A stretch of 64,000 nucleotides of DNA, from positions 17,264,850 through 17,328,849 of the forward strand of contig NW_023600993.1 in NCBI RefSeq assembly GCF_014898055.3. Direction: 5' to 3'. Position 1 is the first letter of the stretch; the number at the start of each line of letters is the position of its first letter. Positions 11,410 to 23,480 of the stretch are shown in pieces. The position numbers and the translations under genes were made by a program. Source of the stretch: Talpa occidentalis (Eukaryota; Chordata; Mammalia; Eulipotyphla; Talpidae). Below the pieces are notes generated by a model. The model made no database searches. It saw nothing but the letters and a program-made list of their open reading frames with translations, and was not told the DNA's origin.

Positions 11410-11884
11410 TGTTAGGGGGAAAAGAATGTCCTAAAGCTAATTCCATACAGGCTTTGTGGACTCCACCCCCACCCCAGGCCAAAGCCAAAGACACTGGGAA
11501 CTCCCAATCCCATCACCACCAAAGGGAAGGTGGCTGGGACCTGAGGGTGGGGTTAAGCAGCCAAGTGAGTATAAAGACAGACACGTGGGCTTTGGGGGGG
11601 TCCACAAAGAGCTTTTTGGCTCTCCACCAGCTAGTAGCGTCCGGCCAGCTCGGAGAGTGACTTTGGGTTTCCAGGTCAGCGGATTGGGTAGGACGCATTA
11701 AAGACTTTATTTCCCTATTTTCTCCCTGAGTTGTACATTTTCCTTATTTCCTTTTCCCTCGTAAATAAACCTTTTATTAACCTTTTGTGTGTGCCTGTAG
11801 TGGAGTATTAATAAGTCCCTTTTAAGCGCGCGGGTGAGGACCCACAGCCAGGAATCCGCTCAATATCGGGGCTGTCCTATAACA
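11410..11884 (+). mobile_element. Solo LTR, class I ERV-like, in a TAGG repeat
   Basis: A 475-bp unit starts TGTTAGGGGGAAAAG and ends GGGGCTGTCCTATAACA, the TG...CA ends expected of retroviral LTRs. Promoter-like GTATAAAG lies at about 11569. Poly-A signals are ATTAAA (about 11698) and AATAAA (about 11764), followed by T-rich and GT-rich sequence, giving U3-R-U5 order on the + strand. Flanks are GGTA and GCTA, a 4-bp duplication with one change. No internal viral genes follow, so it is a recombined solo LTR. Its last 13 bases match the LTR at 38370-38959. Confidence 0.8.
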
Positions 11885-12023
11885 GCTAGGTAGGTAGGTA
11901 GGTAGGTAGACAGGCAGACAGGCAGACAAACAGGTAAATGACATCACTAAGTTAAGCCATTGGGGAATTCAATCTGTGTAGTCCTAATTTTGTTCCTTAA
12001 AAGAAGAGGTAAGAAGACCTACA

Positions 12024-12355
12024 GAAGAGCCATCCAATAAAAATATAAAATGAGCCACAAATCTAATTTTAAATATTCTAGTTACCATATTTAAACAATG
12101 AAAATAGGTGAAATTATTTAAGTTAAACTCAATTTATTCAGAATATTACAATCTCAATTTTATAACCAATATTATAATGTTTTTAACAATAGAATGCATA
12201 TCATTGAGATATTTTACATTTCTTTTTCATACTAAGTCTTCAAAATGCATTGTGTATTTTACATTTACAGAGCATCTTAGTTTGGATTTACCAGCCACAT
12301 TTCAAGTACTCAGTTACCACACATGGGTAGTGGCCGCCATATTAGGCAGTGCGTG
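12024..12355 (+). mobile_element. hAT-Charlie non-autonomous element
   Basis: The left end GCCATCCAATAAAAATAT and right end ATATTAGGCAGTGC are imperfect inverted repeats. Between them the blocks GAGATATTTTACATTTC, CATACTAAGTCTTC, GTGTATTTTACATTTACAG and AGCCACATTTCAAGTACTCAG are typical of a widespread Charlie-type repeat. I do not assign the exact subfamily. Confidence 0.7.
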
Positions 12356-12359
12356 CTGA

Positions 12360-13780
12360 AAAAAAATCATGGGTAGGAGGAGTGAGAAAGAATCGATGGT
12401 ATGAATGGATTAACTACTTAAGGAAACAGAGGAATCTAGAATACCTGTGGGACCTATTTTGAGGAGTTAATGAGAACAGGACTGACAAGTAGAAGCCAGG
12501 TCTACATTGAAATAAGACTGTATAAATAAAAAAACATAAATCTATATATGTATCATAACACCTACACATATTAGCTACAAACAAGACAGCATTCATAACA
12601 AATTATGCCAGGAAGCAAGCAACTGCCAAAATTTGACATCAAGAAGGACATACCTTCCCCCCTAAAAAAACACTATGGGCTGCCCGCTGCCCTATAATAA
12701 AACACAATATAGTCTTTGTTTAGTGAATTAGTTCCATGTTGTAATCCATCTGTCTCTCCTGTTTCTAATACCCAGTCATGCTGTTCTCAGATCTCAAGTC
12801 ATATATAGACTCTTCCCCAGTCTAATTCTATGACCCCATTCTCTTTATTCTCTGGTCTCCTCATTTCAGACACCTGCAGATGAGTACTGATTGTGAACTT
12901 GTTGGCACTGCCTTTGCCCTTTCCACGCCCACACCTCTCCTGCAGTCAGACACCAGAAATTATCCCACTAAATACCTATGGCTCGACATATCATCCTTCA
13001 TTTTATTTAATGCTGTCTCTTTATTTAAAGTTTGTCATCTCTTTAGTAGTGAATGTTCAATAAGGATCAAGGATCCAGAGAATTGTTTAAATGCTATGTA
13101 GATTAAGAACCACAGGGCAGTTTGCCTGGAGGCCAGATTGGAAGACAGGAGTTGGAAAAGGAAAGCAAATGACCGAGGAAATGTAAATTTATAAATATAT
13201 TTTAAAACTATGTAGCAATATAATAGCTATGAAATTGAATCTTCTTCCCTAGGGTAAGTAGGTAACAGTATCAGAGGCCTTGGCAGGCAGAATAACCCCC
13301 TTTTCCAAGTTGGGAGATATCATCCTTTGATCAAAAAACCTAAGATCCTTTCATTTTCCCCACTATAGTCAGTGTTTCCATTTCAAAGGCCACTCGCTGC
13401 TTCTGATCTGTTATCAGTCGGGCAGACTTCACACACAGAGAAAGCCACTTTAGAAAAAGCTATTGCCTCCTTTATCACAAATGCAGACTTAAGGATCCTA
13501 TCCTGCAAAAACTATACAGCTCAAGACAGAAAAGTGGAAGTGTGGTCAGAGGAAAGCCAACTTGGAGATAGAAAGTTGCAGAATCTATTGAGAGGAGTAG
13601 AGATGTCAAATGTAGGTGAAATATAAAGAGTTGCCTAACGTGGCTGGATAAATCCCTTTGTTTCTGAGTTAGTTTCACTCCCAAGATCAGAAATGCCAAA
13701 GGGAAAATGTGAGGATATTACTAGACAGTTATAAATGTGGCATTGCTAATAGAAAGGTACGTACCTCAGTATGTCCAAGT
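12360..13780. other. Intergenic, nothing recognised
   Basis: No supported gene or named repeat. The short frames at 12880-13101 and 13372-13626 show no domain or family motif. Confidence 0.45.
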
Positions 13781-13784
13781 ACCT

Positions 13785-13925
13785 AATCCATGCCAGGCAC
13801 TATGCTGTCTTTTCAAAATAGCGTGAACCTCCAAATTACCTCTGCTGAAGAAAAAGAGGCTCAGAGAGTTAGACACCTTCCCATAAGCAAAGGCATAAAT
13901 GGAGGAGTCATTCAAATCCCTGCCA
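13785..13925 (-). mobile_element. MIR fragment
   Basis: CCATGCCAGGCACTATGCTG...AAAAAGAGGCTCAGAGAGTTAGACACCTTCCC is the complement of the MIR 3' half. Moderately diverged. Confidence 0.65.
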
Positions 13926-14529
13926 GTCCTACCAGGAGGTTTGAGCTTTTATCTTCGCCTTTCTTTTTTTTAATAAACTTTCTCCAACAGTAGACACCTC
14001 TGTAGAAACAGAGAGAGGCTTGGGCATTGGTGTGTGAACTGGTTTAGCCAGAAGGACATGCCTGACCACACAAACATTCTGTGCACGTCGTAATTGTGCA
14101 TTCTTCAAAATGTTTTGGTAAAACAAATATAAGACACATGAAAACATCTCAGCCTCATGCCCCATCACATAAAACATATTTACCCAAAGTTGTTAATTTT
14201 GCTGAGTTGGTGGCTCACCAGTCTTAAGCTACTGATTGACCCACATGCTTAGTTTCAGTGGCACACAATATATTGTTGCTCATGTGATTTTTCCAAGTCT
14301 TTATATCACTCATTCATATTACTTATTCAACAATTTTATTCAACCAGAGACAATTGGTAAAAGGACCTAAAGGCAAATGACAGCTGGAATGGAATGACAA
14401 CTGGAATTGAGACAAATATGAGCTATTTCTTCAGTTCAATAATAAATTTAATTTCCTAGCTAGTGTTATTTCAGACATTTATTTCTGTTTCTTTGTACTA
14501 ATTGTTGTGAATGAATTCATTTTAGTGTT
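13926..14529. other. Intergenic, nothing recognised
   Basis: No recognised gene or repeat. Confidence 0.45.
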
Positions 14530-14870
14530 TTTTTTTTAATTTTGAGATGGAATACATATAAACTAAGAAATATATCCTCATAGTTGAGTATGGATTATTT
14601 CATACCCTTATGCAGATGCTATACAGCTGTTTACAATTAAACAAAAGTTTTTTTCTACAGTTTATAAAGATAATACACTACACATGTTGTTCAACAGTTT
14701 GTATTTGTCACTTAAAAAACATATCATGCATATTGTATCAGATCAGTACATTTAGATTGTTCCTGTTCTTTTAGCAGTTACATTTTCCATTATACTTATA
14801 TCAAAATATATGTAACTGTTCCTTTGGAGATGAACATTTAGAATATTTCCAAATTTTAGGTTGCATAAGG
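14530..14870 (-). mobile_element. Old L1 3' region, antisense
   Basis: Text such as CATTTAGATTGTTCCTGTTC...TTTGGAGATGAACATTTAG and the preceding TTGAGATGGAATACATATAAAC resembles antisense 3' sequence of old L1M/HAL1-type elements. Strongly decayed. Confidence 0.5.
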
Positions 14871-15539
14871 AAGGAGCGGAAATTTCTTCCTCCCCACCTG
14901 AGTTTTTCTCAGGCTGGTCAAGTAATCAAATTAACATTAGATTAGTAGGGGGAAAAGTCAAATCTAACTACATTCATATTGAGAATCTATATAGAGGTAT
15001 ATTCTAAAGTCAATGGGGCCAATGAGGGGGTATATCTTGAGCCAAGGAATGGGATAGGTGTCAGGGCTTCAAGGACAGAGGAAAGGACTCGTGATGAGGA
15101 GAGGATGATTCATATAAGAAACACCAAATGCTCTGTAATTAGATATTTGCCCTGCAGTATAGATGTTTCTCCAATAGAAAGGTTATTTTTGATAAAAATT
15201 CTAATTTGGGTAATACCCCCAGTTTTTAACTGTTCAAGGTAGTAAAGGGAGTAGTAAAAGTTTCTCCTGAGACTGCAGGGCTTTGACTGACCCTTGCTCA
15301 AAATAATCCACGTGGCCAAGTGCCACATCTTGGGGACGCCTGTTCTAAACATCTTAAGGAGGCCTGTTCTGTTGTTTTTGTTGATTAATATAAAAACACT
15401 ATTATAACAAACCTCCCTGAACACATGTCCTTATGTACAAGTACATCTTAACAATAAGATATAGCCCTCCAAACAGAGCAACTAGCCCAGGGACTATGCA
15501 CGTTTTTTATTAACAATACTGTGATACAGACCTTACCTG
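14871..15539. other. Possible unnamed old repeat
   Basis: GGAAATTTCTTCCTCCCCACCTGAG through GGGGACGCCTGTTC (14880-15346) has the feel of an ancient interspersed repeat, but I cannot name the family. No gene is supported. Confidence 0.3.
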
Positions 15540-15930
15540 CATATTTCAGTTTTGACAAGAGCATATGCCCATGATACTAACACTTTCATTAAGAAACAAA
15601 ATATTTCCATCATCCCAGAAAATTTCCATGTGCTCCTTGCCACCCTTGCTCCTACCATCCAGTCAACCATTGATCTGATTTTGCTTGTTTCATTATTTCC
15701 TACAAACAAATGATAAGGTTTGCCCCTTTTTGTGTTTGGTTTCTTTTGTTCATCATAATAGCTGTGCATTCATTGCCTTGTTATATGGATTGATCACATA
15801 AGTCATTCCTTTTAAATTGCATGAATATTCCATAATATATTCAACTGTTCTTCCACTGATAAACATTTAAATTGCTTCTGGTATTTTTTTAATTACAATA
15901 ACTCACATAATCAATGGCCTTGCACTCATG
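15540..15930 (-). mobile_element. Old L1 3' region, antisense
   Basis: Contains CATCATAATAGCTGTGCATTC, CATGAATATTCCATAATATATTC and ACTGATAAACATTTAAATTGC, the antisense L1 3' signature (place-holder for the 'ATTCCAT..TGGACATTT' region). No intact frame. Confidence 0.6.
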
Positions 15931-16193
15931 TCCTTAATACACTGATACTTCTTTCATAACAGATCTAGCCCCTCCAACAGTATTTTTAAATTCTTTATAT
16001 TATTTATTTTGTTAGTTACCACCAAATTACTTCTTAAGAGGTGGTAGCAATGTACACTCCTACCAGCCCATTTCTCCAGACTTATGCCAATCTGAGGAGT
16101 TCCTTGGATAGAGAAAAGGGGAAGGAATAGAGATGAAAATTTGAAGAATGTTGCAAGATAATCTTGACTAAATGAGTTTATTATTCAAAGATA

Positions 16194-16460
16194 TGGAGGC
16201 CTCCCAGGTGGCACAAGGGGTTAAGGTGCAAAACTGTGAAGCTATCCTCAGCCACTGCAGTATGAGTTCAATCCCCAGCCAGGGAGCTACACACATGGTG
16301 CAGCAGACCTCTCCTGACTTGCCCGCTGCTCCCCTCAGCAGTGTTTTCAGCCTGCCTGTTCTGCTCCCCACTCTCTCTGATGAATACTCTCACCCACTGC
16401 ATCTCTGGCCTGCGCCCTAGCTCTTGTATGCATAAATAAATAAATCTTTAAAAAAAAATA
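16194..16460 (+). mobile_element. tRNA-derived SINE, older type A
   Basis: Head GGAGGCCTCCCAGGTGGCACAAGGGG with A box, B box GAGTTCAATCCCC, hairpin CTGCTCCCCTCAGCAG, and type A tail CTCTTGTATGCATAAATAAATAAATCTTTAAAA. The tRNA-like part is rearranged relative to types B and C. No clear target duplication. Confidence 0.88.
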
Positions 16461-18453
16461 AAGTTTATAGGCCACTTTCTGAAGTAGTTTCAATACTTAC
16501 AAATTACAGTACAACCAACAGACTGGGTATATTTAATAAAATGTGATTACTGAATTTTGTGCCATTGATTATTTGGGTGTCTCTTACTAAAAGACAGCAA
16601 GGAAGATCTGCCTAGTGATAAGAAAAATAATTGTGTTGTTTAATCTGCAACCTTTATTGGCTTGAAACAGATGTTTTAGTTATTTATATTACTCTTATAA
16701 TTATATAATTTTTATATCAATATGATGTGTTAAGATCTAACAGTGGTGGTGTCCAATTTCACATTTTTAGTGCTTAACTTCACTTAGATATTAAGGTTGA
16801 GATTCTGAAGGAAAATAATACAGAATTAAATATTTCATGTCCTGTAAAAACATAATGTCCTTAGTTCATGTCCTTAGTTCACAGAAAGGCTGACTTAAGA
16901 ACATTTTTATTTCTGTATTTGCTTTGTAAAGACTAGTGTAAAGAGTATATAACCTACTGCCTCCTCAATATTCAGAGGTGAGCATTTGCAAGACAGCTAC
17001 ATCTTTTCTCAGTGAACTGAGGTTATTAGAAAAGATGGGTACCAGAGGTTGGTTTCTATAGGATGATCTCAGACCTTATTTTCCTGCATTGTTTTGTTTT
17101 AAAGGAAACAAGTTTGTTATAGATCTGAGATTCTGCTACTTTAAAAGGCTCCTGTTAACAAACCATAGCAACAAAGTATAAATCACTTATTCATGAATTA
17201 TCTGCTACTTATACTTGAATGAAATGAGCTAATTGTTTGCTTATTGACTTAATAGGCTAAATCTAAATAGCCATTAGTGGTCATTAGTCAATGAAACAGT
17301 ATCTGTTTTAGAAAAAAAAAATTTTAATTCTACTCTGCATTTAACATGTAGTGGTTTTATGTAAATACACCTTTGATTAAGGTATGACTTTAAAAGTTAA
17401 CATTTGATTTCTTATAATTATTCCTACAAAGGGAAAACTCATAATTCATCAATTTTCTGCGGTAGGCACCAGATCATGTCCTTGCTGTTGCAATTTACTT
17501 GGCTCTATTAGCATGTAATGATTTCAACACTGGAAGAGAGATGAAAGGGAGAGTTGAAAGTATGAAGAGAAGAAAGAATATGCAAGGAGGGAGGGGACGG
17601 ATAAAGGTGGAGGAAATAGAGGAAACATCAGAGGAAGGAGAACTAGAATGTCAATGGGAAAAAGAATAAACAGGTGTGGAAAATGGGGGAGTATGGAATG
17701 AGAAGAGACACTGAAGGAAAAGTTGGAGATTAGAAGTTTTCTCTTTCAGCTACACAGTTACTGAAAAGACCTTGGAATTGGACTACTTTATTTGCATTCT
17801 GAAACTAGGAGTACTAAATTCTTATTCAAAGAGGGCAATTTCCTTTATGTCATGTTGCTTCTGTTTGCTTAATATAAATTTATTTTAGATAAGTTAAAAC
17901 TTAGCTTCCATGAAAATAAGTAGTCCTTAATACTTAATACAACATTTAAGTAGCAGTTTTAGAGATGGATGTTAACTATGATGGAGACCGGGCTGAGCAG
18001 AGGCTATGCAACATGCTTGGAATTTGTAAGAATTGCCAACTGTTAATAAAGCAGTATTCTTCCAGTTGTCACTGTGTACCATTCTTTGAAACATTCCCTG
18101 AGGAATATTTTTAAACAAGCTTAGATAGAACTTGTCATGGTTTCATAAAACTGCTATTGAACTGTTCTGAGCTTTGAATCAGCCATGTATCCTTTGTGCG
18201 AAAAAGGAAAACAATCTGTCATAAAAGTGCATGAAAGTTGACAAGACTTTCTCTATTAGCTATATCCTGGGAATACATATTTATGAAGGTTTTAAACACT
18301 CACTTGGTAAATACAAACTACATTCTCAGATTGTTTAAAACATGAACCACTGACCTTAACAATCACTACAACTTACTTTGCAGACAAACCTGTGGTTTTC
18401 TAACTGTCAAGCTGCCTATAAGGTTCTACATTACAGAAAGAAACCATGTTTAT
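16461..18453. other. Repeat-poor stretch, nothing recognised
   Basis: About 2 kb without any mobile element I can identify and without a gene. It includes a purine-rich block at about 17530-17740. Absence of insertions could reflect constraint or chance. Confidence 0.4.
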
Positions 18454-18617
18454 ATTTCCTTTCAGCATTTTAATTTATGACTAAGTATAGACATTATTCA
18501 AAATAACTGTCTCAACTTGTCTTAATGTTTATATAATTTCCTTTCAGTATTTTAATTTAAGATTAGATGCAAACATTAGTCAAAATAACTGTCTCAACTT
18601 GTCCTTAATGTTTATAA
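18454..18617 (+). repeat. Diverged 82-bp tandem duplication
   Basis: Unit 1 (18454-18535) and unit 2 (18536-18617) both begin ATTTCCTTTCAG and share CAAAATAACTGTCTCAACTTG. The middles differ at about ten positions, so the duplication is old. Confidence 0.85.
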
Positions 18618-18861
18618 ATTTCCCAAACCTTATCAATTGTTCTTCGATATTTTATCATTACAAAATGAAATCAATGAGGTTATTTAAAGGCAGTAATAGA
18701 GCAAAAAGTCAAGAGATCATTTTTCCTCACATCTAAAAATTAATTTTCTCTTTCAAATCTTACAACTAATCTATATATTTCTTTAAGTGAAAATTGCCCT
18801 GGGTTCAAAGACACTGAAGGGTTGAATAGCAATGTTACCACAAAGTGATATATTCATAGAT

Positions 18862-18891
18862 CACATTCATATATATATATATATGAATGTG
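18862..18891. repeat. Perfect 30-bp AT-rich palindrome
   Basis: CACATTC arms flank a (AT)n centre and the whole 30 bp equals its own reverse complement. It could extrude a cruciform or form a hairpin. Confidence 0.95.
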
Positions 18892-19787
18892 TTTAGGACA
18901 CATAAATGAAAACAAGTGATGTCTATATTTGGGTTTACAGAAGCCCCTAAAATAAATGGCATTCTTGTTTTCAATTTATGATGGGGCTGATTTCAGGACT
19001 CCCAGGAAGAGCACACACAAGCTTCTAATAACATGCTCTGCTACATTTTACCCTTAACAAGAGGCAATACAATTCCCAAAGTTGTTTTCAAATGTGTCCA
19101 TCATAAGTGTTGCTACTATCCTTGCACATTTATTTATATAATTCATAATTACATCCTCTAATACGCTTTCTCTGACCTCCAAATAACATTCCTCCTTTTA
19201 AACAGAAGTCATCTGAGGCAACATGATATAAAGGTAACTTTACCACCAATTAATTCAAGGTTCATTATTATTCATGAGCTTCTAAATTCCTGCACTTAAG
19301 ACACCAAAATATTATTTCCTCCCACCTTTGCTTATTATATGTATCTCAAATGAGAGCTAAGTACCAAGATTAGCCTAAAAATTAAGACCAGAAACAAATG
19401 CCCTAGATATAGAAGCACAGCTAAGGAATTAAAGAGTTGTTGAGCTGATGAATTTAAACATAATATATACAATATTGTAAAGGAAATTGAATTCCAAAGA
19501 TGAGAGAAGACCTTACAAATCTTGCATAAGCAAATAGGGAACATGAAGCTGATGGGGAAATAAATAGAAAGAAGGCTTAAATATTCAATAAAGATATAAG
19601 AAATTAAGTGAACAAAGTCTTGGTAACACAGGTAACTGGACAGTATTCCACAGTATTCCCTTTCCCCGCAAAAGGGTCAGGGTGTTTTATGGATCCCTGT
19701 CCAGGAAATACCCTCTGACAGAGTGGTGAGCTATGAAGCTAATCTGCTGAAGCTGCTCCTTTACCACAAGTGAAGTCCATTGACTTT
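18892..19787. other. Intergenic, nothing recognised
   Basis: No supported gene or named repeat family. Confidence 0.45.
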
Positions 19788-20076
19788 TTAACCACCACTT
19801 TGTTTGGTTTTTTTGTTTTGTTTTGTTTTAGTTTATTTATTTTTTACATAGAAGAACTGGGGTGTAGGCCAGAGGTGTGAGGGGTGAGAGGATTCACAGG
19901 AGCCAGAGTGGGGAGCAGAACAGGCAGATCTGAAATGCACTGCTGAGGGGAGCAGCAAGTGAGACAGGAGAGGTCTGCGGTGCCATGTGTGGGTCAGGGA
20001 TCCAACTCAGGCCCAAGTAGTGACAGCACTGAAACTTAAACCCCAGGCCACCAGGGAGGCCCTTAACCACCACTTT
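19788..20076 (-). mobile_element. tRNA-derived SINE, type A, with TSD
   Basis: The element at 19802-20062 is flanked by an exact 14-bp duplication TTAACCACCACTTT (19788-19801 and 20063-20076). In SINE orientation it has the GGGCCTCCCTGGTGGCC head, the CTGCTCCCCTCAGCAG hairpin and a T-rich right tail followed by (CAAAA)n. Head partly deleted around the A box. The intact duplication shows type A was still moving fairly recently or was well preserved here. Confidence 0.9.
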
Positions 20077-21984
20077 AAACACTTTGAACACCTTTCCCTA
20101 TATTTTCACTCTACAAGGACATCCACAGTGGGCAGTACTAAATTTTTGTCAACAGAAAATACCAGCCTTTACTCAAATATCTGAGAAAGTGCTTCAAATG
20201 AGGATGTATATTCCCTGGTGTTTTTCCAAATGAGTCAGGAAGCAGAATGGGAAGGAAGGATGTGTAGAAACAACACAATCTCTATGACTAAGAACAAGAA
20301 GGGAAAACCTTGCTCTCAAAGTGAAAATCCCCTTCTATTTTAAAGAACAGTCACTCACTTTAACGCATCTCTCAAATGAGTAATTACGACTAGATCATAT
20401 TCTACTGGGACATCTACTTTCCAGAGAATAAGCTTTTTAATGCATTGATAATAAAGGGGGAAAATATACATAATCTTTCAACTAAGAAGAATCATCTGTT
20501 TCCAAATGCTGTCTGTTCTGTCTTCATAAGACCATAGAGCCCTCGTGATTATGGCAGGCAGCAAAGATCTCAACTTTGTTTAAGTAAATCTCAAACATGA
20601 GTCCTTTAGTTACAGGATTTTCTATGACTGATTTTCTGTAGCTATTGGCTTCACAAAGCTTCTACTTTGTCTTCACATGCTGTGTCTCAGGAGCAGAGAA
20701 GTGGACAGTATGATGGGGCTTTGAAAAGTTTGTCAACTTTCAGAGTGAAATCATAATTGTGTACTCTAAGACAGTGTGGATAGAGACATATATGAATAGC
20801 TGCTGTTTTACTGCTCACCCATTTAAAATGCAAATGATAGTACCAAAAATTACCAAAGTCTACACTCCAGATGTTCTTATTATTCACAACAGCTTTTTTT
20901 TTTTTTTGGCTACACTTATCCTCTCCTACATGTTTCTGAATTTATTCTACAACATAGCTGTCCTTATAAAAACTCCTACTTGTTTCTTAAATAATTTTGT
21001 TTTATATATTGAAAGAGTTGAAATCAAAAAATAAACTCATTTTCCCAAGCAATGATGAAAACAGATCTTCATTTCCATATCCCAAAAGTCAATTATATAG
21101 AAACAAACTAACAATAACATTGAGTGGTAGACAACCTATTTATGAAGCCCCCATTGATTGCTCTGTGGAAACAAAAGTGGCTCACTTTTCCCCAAGATCA
21201 TAAGAAAGGTCTATGGTAGGATCCAAAAGAGAGGAACTAAATTGTTTTGATTAGAACCCAATTCTCTGTCATGAGATTATTTAATTCAGTCTTCTTGAAG
21301 GGGTGCGGCAGAAAACACACACACACACACATATGCAAACACACACACTCTTTCTGCATGAAGGGAAAGTGCTGTTGCTGGTCATAAATCAAAGGATGTG
21401 ACTGCAAGAAGAGCAGGCAAACAAGTTCTTTTTCCTCCAGACCTCCAGTCTCCCTCTGCGACCCCCAGTTGCTACAACCTGCATTCCCTGAGTTAGCTAT
21501 TTAATTTCCTTACTCCCCAATTTCCTTGTCGAGTGGAAGCTCACATCTGTCCTACTTAACACAGTTACAGGGAGAAGTCAATGAAACGATACATGAAATG
21601 TGGCACCAGAGTGAGCATTCAGCAAGGAAATTTCCCTATGATTAAATAGGGAATCGGGGAGAGAGAAGAGAGTTGGGAGTTTGCCTTATAGTTGTTTGCC
21701 TTTATGTTTTTGAAGGGGATGAGGGAGGCAGGGGAAGAGTAAGTTGTAATCATACCGAGTTTGAGTATCTTCTAGAATACCTTTATTTAATGTGAAGAGA
21801 ACTGGAAATTTGAGTTTGTACTGAAATGAATGGCTAAAGGATCAAAAGCATGAGTTTGTAGCAAAGCCATTTAACTTGGTTAGTAGAACCTTCTCTGACA
21901 ATGGCCCGGCTACGCAGGAGCATGAGCAAGAAGGGCCAGTGCGCAGGGACAGGTGGAGGCACATGCATGCACAGACACGAGTGC
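20077..21984. other. Intergenic, nothing recognised
   Basis: No supported gene. A short (CA)n run with interruptions lies at 21316-21348. Small frames near 20687-21203 have no family support. Confidence 0.45.
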
Positions 21985-22185
21985 TGTGGTCCTCACAGTC
22001 CAGGGTATATCAGTCACCAGGAGGGCTTATTCAAATGCTGATTGCCACATCCCACCCAAGAATTACTGATTCAGTAGGTCTGGATGGGGAGGGGGCAGCA
22101 GGGAAGACTGAGAATTTTGCATTCCCAGAAGCTCCCAAGTGATGATGGTGCTTCCAGTTTAAGGCTCACACTTTGAGTAGTGACA
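21985..22185 (+). mobile_element. MER5A hAT element
   Basis: Follows MER5A from end to end: TCACAGTCCAGGG...CACCAGGAGGGCTTATTCAAATGC, CCCACCCAAGAATTACTGATTCAGTAGGTCTGG, then AAGTGATGATGGTGC and CTCACACTTTGAG. Non-autonomous hAT family common to placental mammals. Confidence 0.8.
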
Positions 22186-22284
22186 GTTCAGAGAACGGAG
22201 CTGCAATCACTGGTCAGCACCCAGACTAAATAAAAGGTGGGGAGGGGGTAGGGAGGGATAATTGGAGGGATAATCATTGAATAC

Positions 22285-22445
22285 TAACTATGTACCAGAA
22301 GTTTCACAGGCATTATTTAATGTCTTGTGTTCAACAGCCCTAGAAAGTAGGTGTTATCACTCCATTTTTCAGATAAGGAAAGTGCAACTCAGAGAGGGAA
22401 CTTGCCTCGAGCCGCACGATGAGTAATACTGGAGCTCTGATTCAG
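22285..22445 (-). mobile_element. MIR element
   Basis: ACTAACTATGTACCAGAAG...GGTGTTATCACTCCATTTTTCAGATAAGGAAA...CAGAGAGGGAACTTGCC is the complement of a MIR 3' half including the core. Confidence 0.7.
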
Positions 22446-22679
22446 ATCTGTCCCGCTCCAAAGCTCACTGTTTTTCCAATGCTCTCCACTTCTCTCTGTA
22501 AGTAAAGTCAGTGAAGTAATAGGAGGCGTGTTTGATAAGAAGAACCTACAGTGTAAAAATGAAGTTGTAAGTGCTATCTCGATGGTAACAACTCCCAATT
22601 GTATCTTTCAAGGCCAGATCTATCTCCTGAAGCCCAGCGGTCAGCTGCTCATGCAGAGGCTCTGACTCCCTCCCCTGCT

Positions 22680-23480
22680 GTCCATAACTGCACTGCTAAT
22701 AGTCCCCTCCAAAGGGCTTCCCCTCACTTTTCCCTTTCTTAGCTGATGGCAATTCCATCTTTGCTCAAAGCAATTATCTCCCATTGCTCCTTCTCACATG
22801 CTCCCCATTAAATTTGTCAGCAAATCCTGATGACTCAGTCTGCAAAATAAACTCAGCCACTTTCACCAACTCCAAGGCCACCACCCTGGTAACCACCCAA
22901 GTCCAAGCCAGGTCTCTGCTATCGCTCACCTACTCTACTTCTACTCTTCCACCTCTGTAGCCTATTTTCAGCCCTGTGGCCAGAGTAATGGTTTTACAGT
23001 CTGATTTGAACCACGTCCCCTTCTGTTGAAACCCTCAAATAATTCCTCATTTTACTCAAAGTAAAAACCCAAGTCCCACATGACACTGATCTCATGGCCT
23101 CTCCCCTCTCCTCTCCTCCTCTCACCATATCACTCCCTCCCCTTCCCTTCTCTTCTCCTCACACCAGCCAGCCACAGGGACCTCTCTGTCCTCCACAGCC
23201 TCACCAGGCACATTGGTAAGTGGGGACTTTGTTCTGGCTTTTCTCTTTCCTCAGCAACACTTCTCCCAGAGCTAACTCTCTCCCTCCTTCCAGTCTTGGT
23301 TCAAGTTTCACATTTTTGATGAGCCCATTTAAAACTGCAATGCTGTTACTCCTAGGGATTCCTAGTGATCCCCTTTATTCTGCTCTTGAAAGTGTTCAAA
23401 ATTTCACAGTAACATTAAAAATAAGTATCATTTCAAATCAAGATTCTTCATGTTACATATCTACCTGTAAAGAAGGGTAA
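22680..23480 (+). mobile_element. L2 (LINE2) 3' region
   Basis: The order AACCACGTCCCCTTCTGTTGAAACCCTC, CAAAGTAAAAACCC, ACTGATCTCATGGCC, then TGGCTTTTCTCTTTCCTCAGC and GGTTCAAGTTTCACA follows the 3' part of L2 on the + strand. Heavily diverged, no open frame of note. Confidence 0.6.

Noticed and set aside
11409..11701. Overlapping frames of about 80 codons near 11.4-11.7 kb
   Set aside because: They fall in the U3-R part of a solo LTR and have no family motif.
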